Assembly: GCA_041156125.1 (NCBI GenBank)
Contig: JBEVTI010000026.1
Span: 1-64,000 of the forward strand
Origin: Paraktedonobacter carboxidivorans
GTDB lineage: Bacteria > Chloroflexota > Ktedonobacteria > Ktedonobacterales > Ktedonobacteraceae
Length of the DNA: 64,000 bases
Direction: 5' to 3'
The position numbers and the translations under genes were made by a program. Positions 22,853 to 32,600 of the stretch are shown piece by piece (the first letter of the stretch is position 1; each line of letters starts with the position of its first letter). The notes beneath the pieces are model-generated. The model worked only from the letters and a program-made list of their open reading frames with translations, was not told where the DNA came from and did no database searches.

Positions 22853-23575
22853 CTACTCTTTCGTCTGAACTGCCACCTCAGTGGTGCCGTCAGGACCTTT
22901 TTCAAGGGTAATTGTGGCTTTTTTCGCGATGCTCTCAGCAAGTTTGTCAGAGAGTTTTTCCAGTGCATCAGGAGAGATAAGTATCAACTCGCTCTCTTTT
23001 TTGGTCCCTGCTTTTTTGTCCTCTGTCGGCAGCACCGACGTACAGAAAGGGCAGCGCGTGGCTTTGAGATTAATGGGTTGGAAGCAGTAGGGGCATTCGC
23101 AGGTGGTAGGCTCTTCTTCACCATTTTTGTGATAGAGCTTCATTAGAGAGTTGACTGGCTGAACTACAAAGAAGTAAAGGACAGCGGCAACGATCAGAAA
23201 GCTAATGATGGCATTGATAAAAGGTCCAATCAGGATAGCTTTGATATAGGTGTGCGGGATGACTATGGTCCAGGTGGCCAGGCTGGCGGTGCCAGAGACC
23301 GGGATCAGTGGAGTAATAATATCGCTGACCAGGGCAGTAACGACTGAGGTAAATGCTGCGCCAATCACAATACCGATGGCAAGATCAACGACGTTACCGC
23401 GCAAAATAAAGGTACGAAAGCCTCCCAGGCTTTGCACCATGCCCCGGCCAATTTTGGTAATATCTTTGACGATCACCTTATCCAACAGCTTCTCGTTTAG
23501 CGAGGTTTCTGTTTTGGTGATAGTGACCTCAGTTTGACTGATCTTGATTTCGCCTTCGTTTTCAGAAGAAGACAT
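22853..23575 (-). CDS. mscL: MscL mechanosensitive channel with zinc ribbon and N- and C-terminal extensions (copy 3)
   Basis: A 240-residue MscL, about 100 longer than usual. An N-terminal extension of about 50 residues (EGEIKISQTEV, then charged helix) precedes the gate helix FILRGNVVDLAIGIVIGAAF. After the second helix and zinc ribbon (CPYC/CPFC) comes a 65-residue tail with an amphipathic segment LEKLSDKLAESIAKKA. ATG follows GGAGGG. The extensions are cytosolic by MscL topology and could bind partners or gate the pore. First of the three copies in transcription order. Confidence 0.94.
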   Translation of the reverse strand: MSSSENEGEIKISQTEVTITKTETSLNEKLLDKVIVKDITKIGRGMVQSLGGFRTFILRGNVVDLAIGIVIGAAFTSVVTALVSDIITPLIPVSGTASLATWTIVIPHTYIKAILIGPFINAIISFLIVAAVLYFFVVQPVNSLMKLYHKNGEEEPTTCECPYCFQPINLKATRCPFCTSVLPTEDKKAGTKKESELILISPDALEKLSDKLAESIAKKATITLEKGPDGTTEVAVQTKE

Positions 23576-23681
23576 GTTGTTATCCCTCCAAATAAGTGGT
23601 GTTGAACCTTGAATGCCAAATAGGGAGAAGAATGGCTTGCCGCAACTTCCCTATATGCTATAACGCCTATATGATGAAAAA

Positions 23682-23703
23682 TTATCAAGAAGCTTCTTGA
23701 TAA
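23682..23703. promoter_or_regulatory. Perfect 22-bp palindrome upstream of mscL copy 3
   Basis: TTATCAAGAAG and its complement join without a spacer. It lies 107 bp before the mscL copy 3 ATG and next to the mutS2 terminator. A dimeric regulator site is plausible. Confidence 0.5.
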
Positions 23704-23707
23704 GTGT

Positions 23708-23765
23708 GAAGGACCGAGCTTTTCAGCCCTGCCAGGGATGCAGAGGCTAAAAAGCTCGATCCTTC
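23708..23765 (-). terminator. mutS2 terminator hairpin
   Basis: A 21-bp stem with two mismatches (arms 23708-23728 and 23745-23765, beginning GAAGGACCGAGC) lies just downstream of the mutS2 stop. Confidence 0.65.
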
Positions 23766-23801
23766 GTGCTACGTCGCGCCTTTTTATATGCGCGAGAAAT
23801 C

Positions 23802-26264
23802 TCAGGAATTGAATTTGATGACGGTCACGCCGTCCCCCCCTTCTTGTGGGGGAGCGGACGCGTAAGATTTAACGAGCGAGTGATGGGCCAGGCGCTCACG
23901 CACAGCCTGGCGTAAAGCACCAGTACCCTTGCCATGCACAATGCGTACCGCTGCTAGCCCGTACATCACGGCGTCGTTAAGGTAAGTATCCAGTTCGGCC
24001 AGGGCGTCCTCTACGCGCCAGCCGCGCATATCGAGTTGCATTGCCACCTCCGGGCGGTCCTCATAGCTCGGCAGGACCACAGCTGGCTGTAGCGGTAGCG
24101 CCTTCTCCTGGGATTCCGCCTGGCGTTTGCTCAGGCGCTCGATATTATCCACGCTCACGCGGAAACGTAATGCGCCCAATTGGACCTCGGCTTCGCTGTG
24201 ATCAGGTGAGAGGCTGAGCAGTTCAGCGTTCTGGCCAAAACTAAGCACACGCACGGTATCCCCGATGCGTAGCGGTTCCCCGACCTTTTCTACCTTTTCC
24301 TCCAGAGGTTCGGGCCTCTTAGTAGGTTTGCGTGGTTGCGGTAGAGGAGCGAGCCTTTCCTCCAGGCGATTGACGCTCTGACGATCCTCGTTGAGACGTT
24401 CGCGGGTGAGGTTGACACGACTGACATCGACTTTCACGCGCGCGAGTTGTTTGCGGGCATCGTCCAGTTCGCGCTGAGCCTGTGTACGGGCCTGATTGAT
24501 CAGGCGCACGTGTTCCTCTTCCATTTGGTAGCGCGCTAGCTCCAGTTCTTTGCGCTGGTGCTCGACTTCCGCTCGTTCCATACTCAGATTGAAGCGCTCA
24601 TCCTCAACGGCTTTACGCTCCGACTGCAGGTCTTCGAGCAAATTCTCCATACGCACGCCCGTGCTGCCCAGAAACTCGCGCCCTCGTTCGATGATGGCCT
24701 GATCAAGGCCCAGGCGATTAGCGATCGCCAGCGCATTGCTGCGTCCTGGTAGACCGATGCTTAGCTTATAGGTTGGTGAGAGTGTTACCACGTCAAACTC
24801 GACCGAAGCGTTAACTACGCCGTCCTGTTCATGAGCAAAGGCTTTGAGTTCTGAATAGTGTGTGGTTGCTATTGTCGTCATATGACGTTCCAGCAAGAAA
24901 GTCAGGATAGCGCGAGCCAGGGCAGAGCCTTCGCTGGGATCGGTGCCCGCGCCCAGTTCGTCGAACAACACCAGCGCGCGTAGGCGACGCCGTTGCGCGT
25001 TAGTCAGCGTCTCCGCTAGCCGTCCCTGGATATCGGGGATATCGCGTGTCATGCTCTCCTCAATCAGACGCAGGATCTCGATAATGCGGCTCAGGTGAGA
25101 AGAGAAGGTGCTCAAGCTCTGCTCAATACTCTGTTCATCGCCAATATCGGCGAGGACTTCCTCAAAGACCGCAATCTCTGAATGTTCATCGGCAGGGATA
25201 TGCAGACCTGCCTGAGCCATCAACGTGAGCAGGCCGACCATTTTCAGCGCGACCGTCTTGCCGCCAGTATTGGGACCAGTGATCACTACCATAAAAAACT
25301 CGCGGCCTAGATGGAAGTTGGTAGGTATAACTTTGCCGGTCAACAATGGATGGCGCGCGTTGTGCAAATCGATGCGACCTTCAGCGTTCAATTGTGGAGC
25401 GGAACAGCGCAACAGGCGTCCATAGCGCGCTTTAGCCAGTTGCAGGTCGAATTCAGCCAGTAGCTCAACATCCAACTTCAGCGCGTCGGCCTCATTGCCC
25501 ACCGCCAGCGAAAGCTCGCGCAAGATGCGCTCGATCTCCTGACGCTCCTCAATCTGCAACTGGCGTAGCTTATTATTAAGCTCAACCACAACCATCGGTT
25601 CGATAAAAACTGTCGCGCCACTCGACGACTGGTCGTGAACAATGCCGCGCACAGCTCCCCGGCTTTCAGAGCGTACCGGGATCACATAGCGGTCATTGCG
25701 GATCGTCACGATTGGTTCCTGGAGTGAAGGGCCAAATTCCTGCACAAGAGTACGCAGGCGATCTTGCAGACGCTGGTTGGCGCCGCGAATATCGAAACGT
25801 AGCTTGCGTAGCGTCGGGCTGGCCGAATCTAAAATCTCGCCCTCCTCACTGATGGCCTCTTCAATACGTCGGCCAATCTGGGGTCGTTGTGGAAGATCGG
25901 CCCCTAGTAAGTGCAACAGGGGAAAGTTAGTGGCATCCAGTTTCTCTAGTAGATGAGCCACAAAGAGCGAGCTTTTGACCGTCGCCTGGATCTCCAGGAG
26001 TTCTGTGAGATTGAGTACGCCCTCGCGAGCCGCGCGCTCCAGGTAGGGACGAATATCACGCGCGCCCTGAATGCCCGCGTCGTTGCGCAAGTCGATCAGG
26101 TGGCTGGCCTCGCTAGTGAAGGCCAGGCGTCGCCGAGCCTCCGCCAGATCAGGAGTAGGGCGTAAATCCATAACCAGTGCTTTACTGGCAGAAAAGGCAG
26201 CTTCGTGTGCAACTTTTTCCAAGATTTTGGGATATTCTAGTGTAAGGATGCTTTTTTCGTGCAT
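23802..26264 (-). CDS. mutS2: MutS2 endonuclease
   Basis: An 820-residue MutS2. The start MHEKSILTLEYPKILE is the family N-terminus; an open extension upstream runs into the divergent promoter region and is not coding-like. It has the MutS core, an ATPase with Walker A GPNTGGKTVALK and LVLFDELGAGTDPSEG, a long coiled coil (about 520-640), and a C-terminal Smr domain (LDMRGWRVEDALAEL, VRIVHGKGTGALR). MutS2 suppresses recombination or rescues collided ribosomes in other bacteria through its Smr nuclease. Monocistronic, with its own terminator. Confidence 0.96.
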   Translation of the reverse strand: MHEKSILTLEYPKILEKVAHEAAFSASKALVMDLRPTPDLAEARRRLAFTSEASHLIDLRNDAGIQGARDIRPYLERAAREGVLNLTELLEIQATVKSSLFVAHLLEKLDATNFPLLHLLGADLPQRPQIGRRIEEAISEEGEILDSASPTLRKLRFDIRGANQRLQDRLRTLVQEFGPSLQEPIVTIRNDRYVIPVRSESRGAVRGIVHDQSSSGATVFIEPMVVVELNNKLRQLQIEERQEIERILRELSLAVGNEADALKLDVELLAEFDLQLAKARYGRLLRCSAPQLNAEGRIDLHNARHPLLTGKVIPTNFHLGREFFMVVITGPNTGGKTVALKMVGLLTLMAQAGLHIPADEHSEIAVFEEVLADIGDEQSIEQSLSTFSSHLSRIIEILRLIEESMTRDIPDIQGRLAETLTNAQRRRLRALVLFDELGAGTDPSEGSALARAILTFLLERHMTTIATTHYSELKAFAHEQDGVVNASVEFDVVTLSPTYKLSIGLPGRSNALAIANRLGLDQAIIERGREFLGSTGVRMENLLEDLQSERKAVEDERFNLSMERAEVEHQRKELELARYQMEEEHVRLINQARTQAQRELDDARKQLARVKVDVSRVNLTRERLNEDRQSVNRLEERLAPLPQPRKPTKRPEPLEEKVEKVGEPLRIGDTVRVLSFGQNAELLSLSPDHSEAEVQLGALRFRVSVDNIERLSKRQAESQEKALPLQPAVVLPSYEDRPEVAMQLDMRGWRVEDALAELDTYLNDAVMYGLAAVRIVHGKGTGALRQAVRERLAHHSLVKSYASAPPQEGGDGVTVIKFNS

Positions 26265-26503
26265 AAATGTGTACGTGTTTCCTGGCCAGCAGGTAGGCCT
26301 GTCTGATCTTATTTCTCTAGCGTTTTTCTTTGATTTGTGTGAAGTGACAGATGCATTATATCGTAGTGTCTGGGTGAGAGCAACAGGTGAAAACAGGCTA
26401 CTGTAATTTGGAACCAGAAGCCGAGGGATTGCGTAAACATAAGCAGGTATAGTGAACAAGGTATTTGTGAAGCCGATCATAGGCAGAACGGGGTAGCTTC
26501 GGC

Positions 26504-26509
26504 TATAAT
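26504..26509 (+). promoter_or_regulatory. -10 box for the zinc-ribbon membrane protein
   Basis: TATAAT in GGCTATAATG lies about 47 bp before the ATG. A clear -35 is lacking. Confidence 0.4.
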
Positions 26510-26555
26510 GAATAACATTCGGATAGACAGAGATCCTTGAGGAAGGGAAAAAGAT

Positions 26556-27482
26556 ATGAGATGTCCTCATTGTAACGCGCGACTTCCTGATCATGCTGTT
26601 TTTTGTGGTATTTGTGGAAAGGCAGTCCCTGCTCCCCAGACCGGGTCTTATGCGCGTCCGCCGATCAACGACGAGGCTCCCATATTGAACGCGCTGTGGT
26701 CAGATGGGCAGGAAGCGCAGCCAGTGCGAGCAAATCAACCACCAGCGCAGCCAAAGTGGTTTGGTGGACATACGAGCACATTTCAAGGTCTTCCTGCGGG
26801 TACATCCAGACCACCGCGATCTCCTCAAGCGAGTTCGCCAAATGTTGTCAGCAAATACCATTTTGGTACTGAAGGAGGGACGCAATTGGAAAATTTGAGT
26901 CGGGCCGAGGTCGTGTCGCCCCCCATGCCCAGACGGAAACGGGCGGGGCGTTTTTGGATACGCGCTTTACTAACCTTTATATTGCTTCTGGCGGTGCTAG
27001 TCGGAGCGTGGTTCCTGGCAATACGTCCGTACTTGCACAATCTGGCCGAGACACAGTTGGATCAAGCCTTGAGCACGCCAGAGAATCAAATCCTGCTGAC
27101 AATGAGTCTCGTGCCATCTGGTCTGCCATTGCCTGCGAGTGCGAGGACTATCTCTACCACTGAGGCTAGCATGAATAGCCGCCTCAGTCAGTATGATAAT
27201 GATCAGGTGCAAAATTTGCAAATGACCATCACACCGGCGGGCATGAATATGAGCTTTACGGTTTACGGTCAGAGTAATAGTATTTTTGCGCTGCCTATTC
27301 TCAGCAATGGGCAACTCCAGGTCACAAATGTACAGGTTCAGGGGCTTATGAATCTTGTCATGACAAGTGACGAGTTGGCAAGTGCTTTAAATGCTAATTT
27401 ACAGAATTTTAGCTCTCAAATGACTCACAAGGTTGAGAAGATTACGCTGCTTGAGCATGAGATAGATATTCAGCTTGCCTGA
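26556..27482 (+). CDS. Zinc-ribbon, single-TM protein with extracytoplasmic domain
   Basis: A 308-residue protein. It opens with a zinc ribbon, CPHC at 3-6 and CGIC at 17-20. A Pro/Gln/Ser-rich linker follows, then one membrane helix (about 132-150, LLTFILLLAVLVGAWFLAI). The outer domain of about 155 residues alternates polar strands (MNMSFTVYGQSNSIF, LPILSNGQLQVTNVQVQG), vaguely like LmeA/DUF2993 lipid-binding beta proteins (weak). ATG follows GGAAGGG. Divergent from mutS2. Function unknown; the architecture suggests an envelope sensor or lipid-binding protein. Confidence 0.82.
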   Translation: MRCPHCNARLPDHAVFCGICGKAVPAPQTGSYARPPINDEAPILNALWSDGQEAQPVRANQPPAQPKWFGGHTSTFQGLPAGTSRPPRSPQASSPNVVSKYHFGTEGGTQLENLSRAEVVSPPMPRRKRAGRFWIRALLTFILLLAVLVGAWFLAIRPYLHNLAETQLDQALSTPENQILLTMSLVPSGLPLPASARTISTTEASMNSRLSQYDNDQVQNLQMTITPAGMNMSFTVYGQSNSIFALPILSNGQLQVTNVQVQGLMNLVMTSDELASALNANLQNFSSQMTHKVEKITLLEHEIDIQLA

Positions 27483-27550
27483 CATGAATTTCTATAGAAG
27501 AGTCCTGTTTTGGCGAAGAAACTTGAGTGTAGCTATACTTTTCTGGTAAA

Positions 27551-27566
27551 GTGTCTAACTAGACAC
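27551..27566. promoter_or_regulatory. Inverted repeat upstream of lepB copy 1
   Basis: GTGTCTA and TAGACAC flank two bases, about 90 bp before the ATG. Possible operator. Confidence 0.35.
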
Positions 27567-27629
27567 AGCCGGTTGGCACATCACATATTCCATATCCGCA
27601 ATAGTAGAGAGCTACACTCCGCAGGATGG

Positions 27630-27655
27630 CAATCCTGGCAGGATTGTGGGAGGAT
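27630..27655 (+). promoter_or_regulatory. Leader hairpin overlapping the lepB Shine-Dalgarno region
   Basis: CAATCCT (27630-27636) pairs with AGGATTG (27640-27646), immediately before the GGGAGGAT Shine-Dalgarno. ATCCT could alternatively pair with the AGGAT of the Shine-Dalgarno (27651-27655). Competing folds are possible. Confidence 0.35.
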
Positions 27656-27657
27656 AG

Positions 27658-28383
27658 ATGAATCCTGAGTTCGATTTTGAGAAGCGTTATCGCCTGGTGC
27701 GCGAGATAATAGAAACGATAGTCCTGACGCTTCTGATGTTTTTAATCATCCGCTTTGCCATTCAGAATTTTAACGTTGATGGGACGAGCATGGAACCCAA
27801 TCTGCACGATAAAGAATTGATCCTGGTGGATAAGTGGACCTACCTGTTTCGTCTGCCAGAGCGCGGAGATGTGATAGTCTTTATTGCTCCTCCGCATCCA
27901 GATATGGATTATGTGAAGCGTGTGATTGGCTTGCCAGGAGATGTGGTCACAGTGCGCAATACGACGGTGATCGTGGATGGTGTCACGCTCTCTGATCCGT
28001 ATGTCGCTCCTAAGAATCAGGGTAATCCTTTCGTAAACAAGAATATTACTAATGAAGTTGTGCCGCCGAATGATTATTTTGTGCTGGGTGACAACCGCAA
28101 TGTTAGTTCAGATTCGCGAGATTGGGGTTTTGTGCCCAGAGCCAATATTATCGGGCGCGCGGCCTTTGTATACTGGCCATTGGGGCAGGATAACAACGGC
28201 TTTCTGAAAAATTACGCATTTGTGTTTGCCGCCGTCCATGCTTCGATCTCAGGAGCTTTAAATAATCCCAATCATTGGCCAGTGCTGATGGATGCTGCTG
28301 GGCTGGTCCTGGTTCTGATACCGGGGACCGCGCTGGGAGCGCTCTGGTTCAGACGAAAAGACCAGAAGCGACGCGCCCCCTGA
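27658..28383 (+). CDS. lepB: Type I signal peptidase (copy 1)
   Basis: A 241-residue leader peptidase that removes signal peptides from exported proteins. One N-terminal membrane helix is followed by the catalytic serine (GTSMEP, Ser44), the general-base lysine (DYVKRVIGLPGD, Lys87) and the box GDNRNVSSDSRDWG. An additional C-terminal membrane helix (LVLVLIPGTALGALWF) is present, as in some Gram-positive enzymes. ATG follows GGGAGGATAG. It faces a second lepB convergently; the two share most residues, including both catalytic positions. Confidence 0.95.
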   Translation: MNPEFDFEKRYRLVREIIETIVLTLLMFLIIRFAIQNFNVDGTSMEPNLHDKELILVDKWTYLFRLPERGDVIVFIAPPHPDMDYVKRVIGLPGDVVTVRNTTVIVDGVTLSDPYVAPKNQGNPFVNKNITNEVVPPNDYFVLGDNRNVSSDSRDWGFVPRANIIGRAAFVYWPLGQDNNGFLKNYAFVFAAVHASISGALNNPNHWPVLMDAAGLVLVLIPGTALGALWFRRKDQKRRAP

Positions 28384-28417
28384 CGTATACAGTGACTAAT
28401 GCTCATCTTTCTTATAG

Positions 28418-28458
28418 AAAAACAGGAGTCTGGTACGAGTTGCCCGACCCCTGTTTTT
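28418..28458. terminator. Bidirectional terminator between the two lepB genes
   Basis: AAAAACAGG (28418-28426) pairs with CCTGTTTTT (28450-28458) and continues into a T-run; both strands show A/T tracts outside the GC part. Confidence 0.75.
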
Positions 28459-28481
28459 TTGCTCAACCTGGTATAGAGATA

Positions 28482-29228
28482 TTATGAGCCAGACTCGACT
28501 TTTTTTGGTAGAGCGAGAGCCAGCCAGCGTTTCAGGGACTTGCGGAATAAGAAGAGCAACAGAAGCGCGGGGATAATGAGCAGCCAGAACGGGCTCACAT
28601 GCGTGGCTAGCGTACCAAAGGGGCTGCTGCTTTGTATGGTATTAGTGTGAATATTGGCGAAAACGCTGTTCATGCTTGTTATGGGGCCGTCATTATTTGC
28701 GCCAAGTGGCCAATAAACGAAAGCCGCGCGCCCGATAATATTGGCTCTGGGCACAAAACCCCAGATGCGCGAATCTGAGCTAACCAGGCGGTTATCTCCC
28801 AGCACGAAATAATGATTGATGGGAACAATTGTATTGGTAAGCGGATGCGTGCCAGGGGGAATACCCTGATTATGTGGCGCGACATAGGTCTCGTTGAGGG
28901 TCACACCATCCACGATGACCGTTGTACCTCTGATCGTCACGCTGTCTCCTGGCAGACCAATGATGCGTTTCACATAATCCTGACCAGGTTCGGGTGGTGC
29001 GTGAAAAACGATAACATCGCCGCGAGCAGGAGCATGAAAGAGGTAGCTCCATTTGTCTACCAGCACCAATTCGCCATTGTGCAGGCTTGGTTCCATACTG
29101 GTACCATCGATATTAAAATTCTGTATAGCAAAGCGGATAACCAGGAACATCAACAGTGTCAGAAAAATCGTTTCAGCGATTTCAAGCGCAAGGCTGTGGT
29201 GTTTCTCATTGGTTTGTATTGGCTTCAT
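28482..29228 (-). CDS. lepB: Type I signal peptidase (copy 2)
   Basis: A 248-residue signal peptidase; ATG at 29228 follows GGAGGATTG, whereas a longer open frame upstream lacks such a signal. Catalytic Ser44 (GTSMEP) and Lys87 (DYVKRIIGLPGD) align with copy 1, and the GDNRLVSSDSRIWG box is intact. A C-terminal hydrophobic anchor (FWLLIIPALLLLFLF) follows a non-conserved stretch. Substrate preference relative to copy 1 cannot be told. The tail-to-tail arrangement suggests an inverted duplication. Confidence 0.95.
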   Translation of the reverse strand: MKPIQTNEKHHSLALEIAETIFLTLLMFLVIRFAIQNFNIDGTSMEPSLHNGELVLVDKWSYLFHAPARGDVIVFHAPPEPGQDYVKRIIGLPGDSVTIRGTTVIVDGVTLNETYVAPHNQGIPPGTHPLTNTIVPINHYFVLGDNRLVSSDSRIWGFVPRANIIGRAAFVYWPLGANNDGPITSMNSVFANIHTNTIQSSSPFGTLATHVSPFWLLIIPALLLLFLFRKSLKRWLALALPKKVESGS

Positions 29229-29686
29229 CAATCCTCCAGGTAGCTCAATAAATGAAAAATGTGTTACGTCATATTCGCGCAGGGTCAGACAATCGTAACT
29301 GAATAGAGTATGTATGCGTCCATGGCTTGCAGCGGCGCTCATCGTGTGCAAGAGGTTGTGCCGTTACAGGTTCTCGTTCTCGTTTCCAACGGAAATAGAG
29401 ATCAGTGGCGCTTTGTTCTAGTATAAGAGCGGCCTAAAAATCGGGCCTGCGCGGCCTTTGTGATCTCGAGCAAGGATAAAGAACAGCTGGCAGGTATGCC
29501 TGTCAGTCTTGTGACGCTTGCTCTATCCAAAAAGGCCAGCCTGCGTGGCCTGGCTTGCAATGACGGGGCGACCGTCATATAATGTGGTAATCGAACATAT
29601 GTATCAGAGAGAAAACCACTGGCAGAGTTTTACCTGCATTGAGAGAGCGACTCTGTTTCTTGTGGGGGATGGATGGTTTTTGCTGT
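29229..29686 (+). other. Divergent lepB copy 2/uvrA region with stacked hairpins
   Basis: 458 bp without a convincing gene. It holds a nested structure: GAGCAAG (29468-29474) pairs with CTTGCTC (29517-29523), enclosing CTGGCAGG/CCTGTCAG (29487-29494/29499-29506). A second GC-rich hairpin (GGCCAGCC...GGCCTGGC) follows near 29535-29555, then the uvrA promoter. Confidence 0.5.
29555..29583 (+). promoter_or_regulatory. uvrA promoter
   Basis: TTGCAA (29555-29560), a 17-bp spacer and a perfect TATAAT (29578-29583), about 100 bp before the uvrA ATG. No SOS-box palindrome was recognised. Confidence 0.65.
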
Positions 29687-32600
29687 ATGTCTAAGGATAA
29701 GATCATTGTACGCGGCGCGCGTGAACATAATCTTAAAAATATAGATGTGGAGATTCCGCGCGATAAGCTGGTTGTGATCACCGGCCTTTCAGGCTCGGGC
29801 AAAAGCAGCCTGGCCTTCGATACAATTTTTGCTGAGGGCCAGCGGCGTTATGTGGAGTCGCTCTCAGCCTATGCGCGTCAATTTTTGGACAAGATGGAGA
29901 AGCCGGATGTTGATCACATCGATGGTCTCTCACCGGCGATTTCGATTGACCAGAAGGGCACAACGCATAACCCTCGTTCGACTGTAGGCACAGTAACCGA
30001 GATCTATGACTATCTGCGCCTGCTTTACGCGCGTGTTGGTCATCCACATTGTCCCAAGTGTGGACGCGAGGTGAGCCAGCAGACAGTTCAGCAGATCGTT
30101 GATGCGGTGTTAAATCTGCCAGCCGGCTCGAAGATTATGTTGCTTGCACCCCTGGTGCAGGGGCGCAAGGGAGAATATAAAAACGTCTTTGAGGAGATGC
30201 GCCGTTCAGGTTACGTGCGCGTGCGTGTAGATGGCAATGTCTATGATCTGAGCGACGAGATCGAACTGGATAAGCAGAAAAAGCATACTATCGAGGTAGT
30301 GGTTGATCGCCTATCTATTCGCAAGGGATCGCGCTCATCTTCCCTCTCTCAACGAGCTGGATACAGCGAGGCGCACCCGGATCGCAAGCTTGTGGCAGAG
30401 CAGTCCGCGCCTTACAATCTCAACGCGCCAGACGAGCAGAGCAGTCCACGAGATCGCTCTGATGAAGAAGAGAACGAAGATGCCTCGTTTCGCCAGCGTG
30501 TCACCGATTCGTTAGAGACTACGCTTAAGCTGGGCAATGGAGTAGTGCTGGTCTCGATCATCGATGGAGAGGAGACCCTCTTTTCAGAAAAGTTCGCCTG
30601 TGTCTACTGTGGCATCAGCATCCCGGAAATCGCGCCGCGTACATTTAGCTTTAATAGCCCGCATGGCGCCTGTCCTACCTGCACTGGTCTGGGTACCCAG
30701 CAGGAGATTGACGCTGAACTGGTCGTGACGCATCCTGAACTGAGTATTCGCGCTGGCGCGATTGCCGCCTGGTGCAAAGAAATGAATACCAGCAAATGGT
30801 ACGCGTCTATTGCGGAGGCATTGGCGCAGAGAGATCACTTCAGCCTGGATACTCCCTGGCGCGATTTGTCCGCGGATCAACGCCAGATGATGCTCTATGG
30901 TTCGTCTGAGCCAGTGACGATTCGCTATCGGCCCCAGAGTGGCAGCGCGCGGTCATATACTATCACGTTTGAGGGAGTAATACCTCATCTGGAGCGCCGC
31001 CATAAGCAGACGGATAGCGACAGCACTCGCGAGGAGATCGAGACATATATGGCTGCGCGCATCTGTCCTGATTGCCATGGAGCACGTCTGAAGCCAGAGG
31101 CGCTGGGTGTAACTGTAGGTGGGCGCAATATTGTCCAGGTGTCACGGCTCTCTATCGTACACGCACAGCGTTTATTCCAGGAGTTGGAGCATCAGAAGCC
31201 CAGCGTGGCAGAAAAGCCAGCCGCGCCCGGCAATGGTAATGGCAAGAAGAATGGGCGCAATGCGAGCCAGACAACTGATCCATTGGCTACTATTGATACC
31301 GCCGGCCCGCTGGTTGAGACAAGTCTGAGTGAGCGTGAGCGCTTTATTGCGCGCCAGATTCTTAAAGAGATTCGCGCGCGTCTGCAATTCCTGGTAGATG
31401 TAGGTCTGGACTATCTGACGCTGGCGCGTTCGGCAACCAGCCTCTCAGGTGGGGAAGCGCAGCGTATTCGCCTGGCCACGCAGATCGGCTCAGGTCTGAT
31501 GGGCGTGCTGTATATTCTGGACGAGCCAAGCATTGGCCTGCATCAGCGCGACAACGAGCGCTTGATCAAAACGCTGGTGCGTTTGCGCAACCTGGGCAAT
31601 ACTCTGCTGGTTGTCGAGCACGACGAAGATACAATGCGCTCTGCCGACTATATTATCGATATCGGACCCGGCGCGGGCGAGCATGGTGGTCATGTGGTCG
31701 CCGAAGGCAACTATGACGAAATCGTTGCTAATACCAATTCGCTGACCGGCGACTATCTTTCCCGGCGTAAGCATATTCCTCTGCCCGCTGAGCGGCGCGC
31801 TGGCAACGGCAAGTTCTTGTTAATCAAGGGTGCCCGTGAAAATAATCTTAAAAACATCGACGTAGAGATCCCGCTAGGTAAGTTTGTGGTGGTGACAGGC
31901 GTTTCTGGCTCTGGGAAAAGTACGCTGGTGACAGACATTCTCTACCGTAAACTGGCGCATACCTTCTTTCGTGCTCACGAGCGACCTGGTGTACACGACG
32001 GGATAGAGGGCATCGAAAATCTGGATAAAGTAATCGATATCGACCAGTCGCCAATTGGGCGTACACCGCGTTCTAATCCCGCAACCTATACCAATGCCTT
32101 TACCGGTATTCGCGAATTGTTCGCGCAAGTGCCGGAGTCGCGTATTCGTGGTTACCAGGCGGGTCGTTTCTCGTTCAATGTCAAAGGTGGTCGTTGCGAG
32201 GCTTGCAAAGGTGAGGGCATCGTCAAAATCGAGATGAACTTTCTGCCTGATGTTTATGTATCTTGCGAGATTTGCGATGGCAAACGCTATAATCGCGAGG
32301 CGCTAGAGATCCATTACAAGGGCAAGAGCATCTCGGACGTGCTGAATATGACAGTTGAGGAGGCCACAACGTTCTTCTCCAATGTGCCTTCGATCTATAA
32401 CAAGATGAAGACACTTAACGATGTGGGTCTGGGCTATATGCGCCTGGGCCAGCCCGCCACGACTCTTTCCGGTGGTGAAGCGCAACGCGTCAAGCTGGCA
32501 ACTGAACTGGCCAGGCGCGGAACCGGGCGTACGATGTATATCCTGGACGAGCCGACCACTGGTCTGCACTTTGCCGATGTCGATCGCTTGCTGGAGGTTT

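Noticed and set aside
26265..26594. Extension of mutS2 by 110 codons upstream
   Set aside because: The added sequence is unlike MutS2 and would cross the start of the divergent zinc-ribbon gene; the internal ATG gives the family N-terminus.
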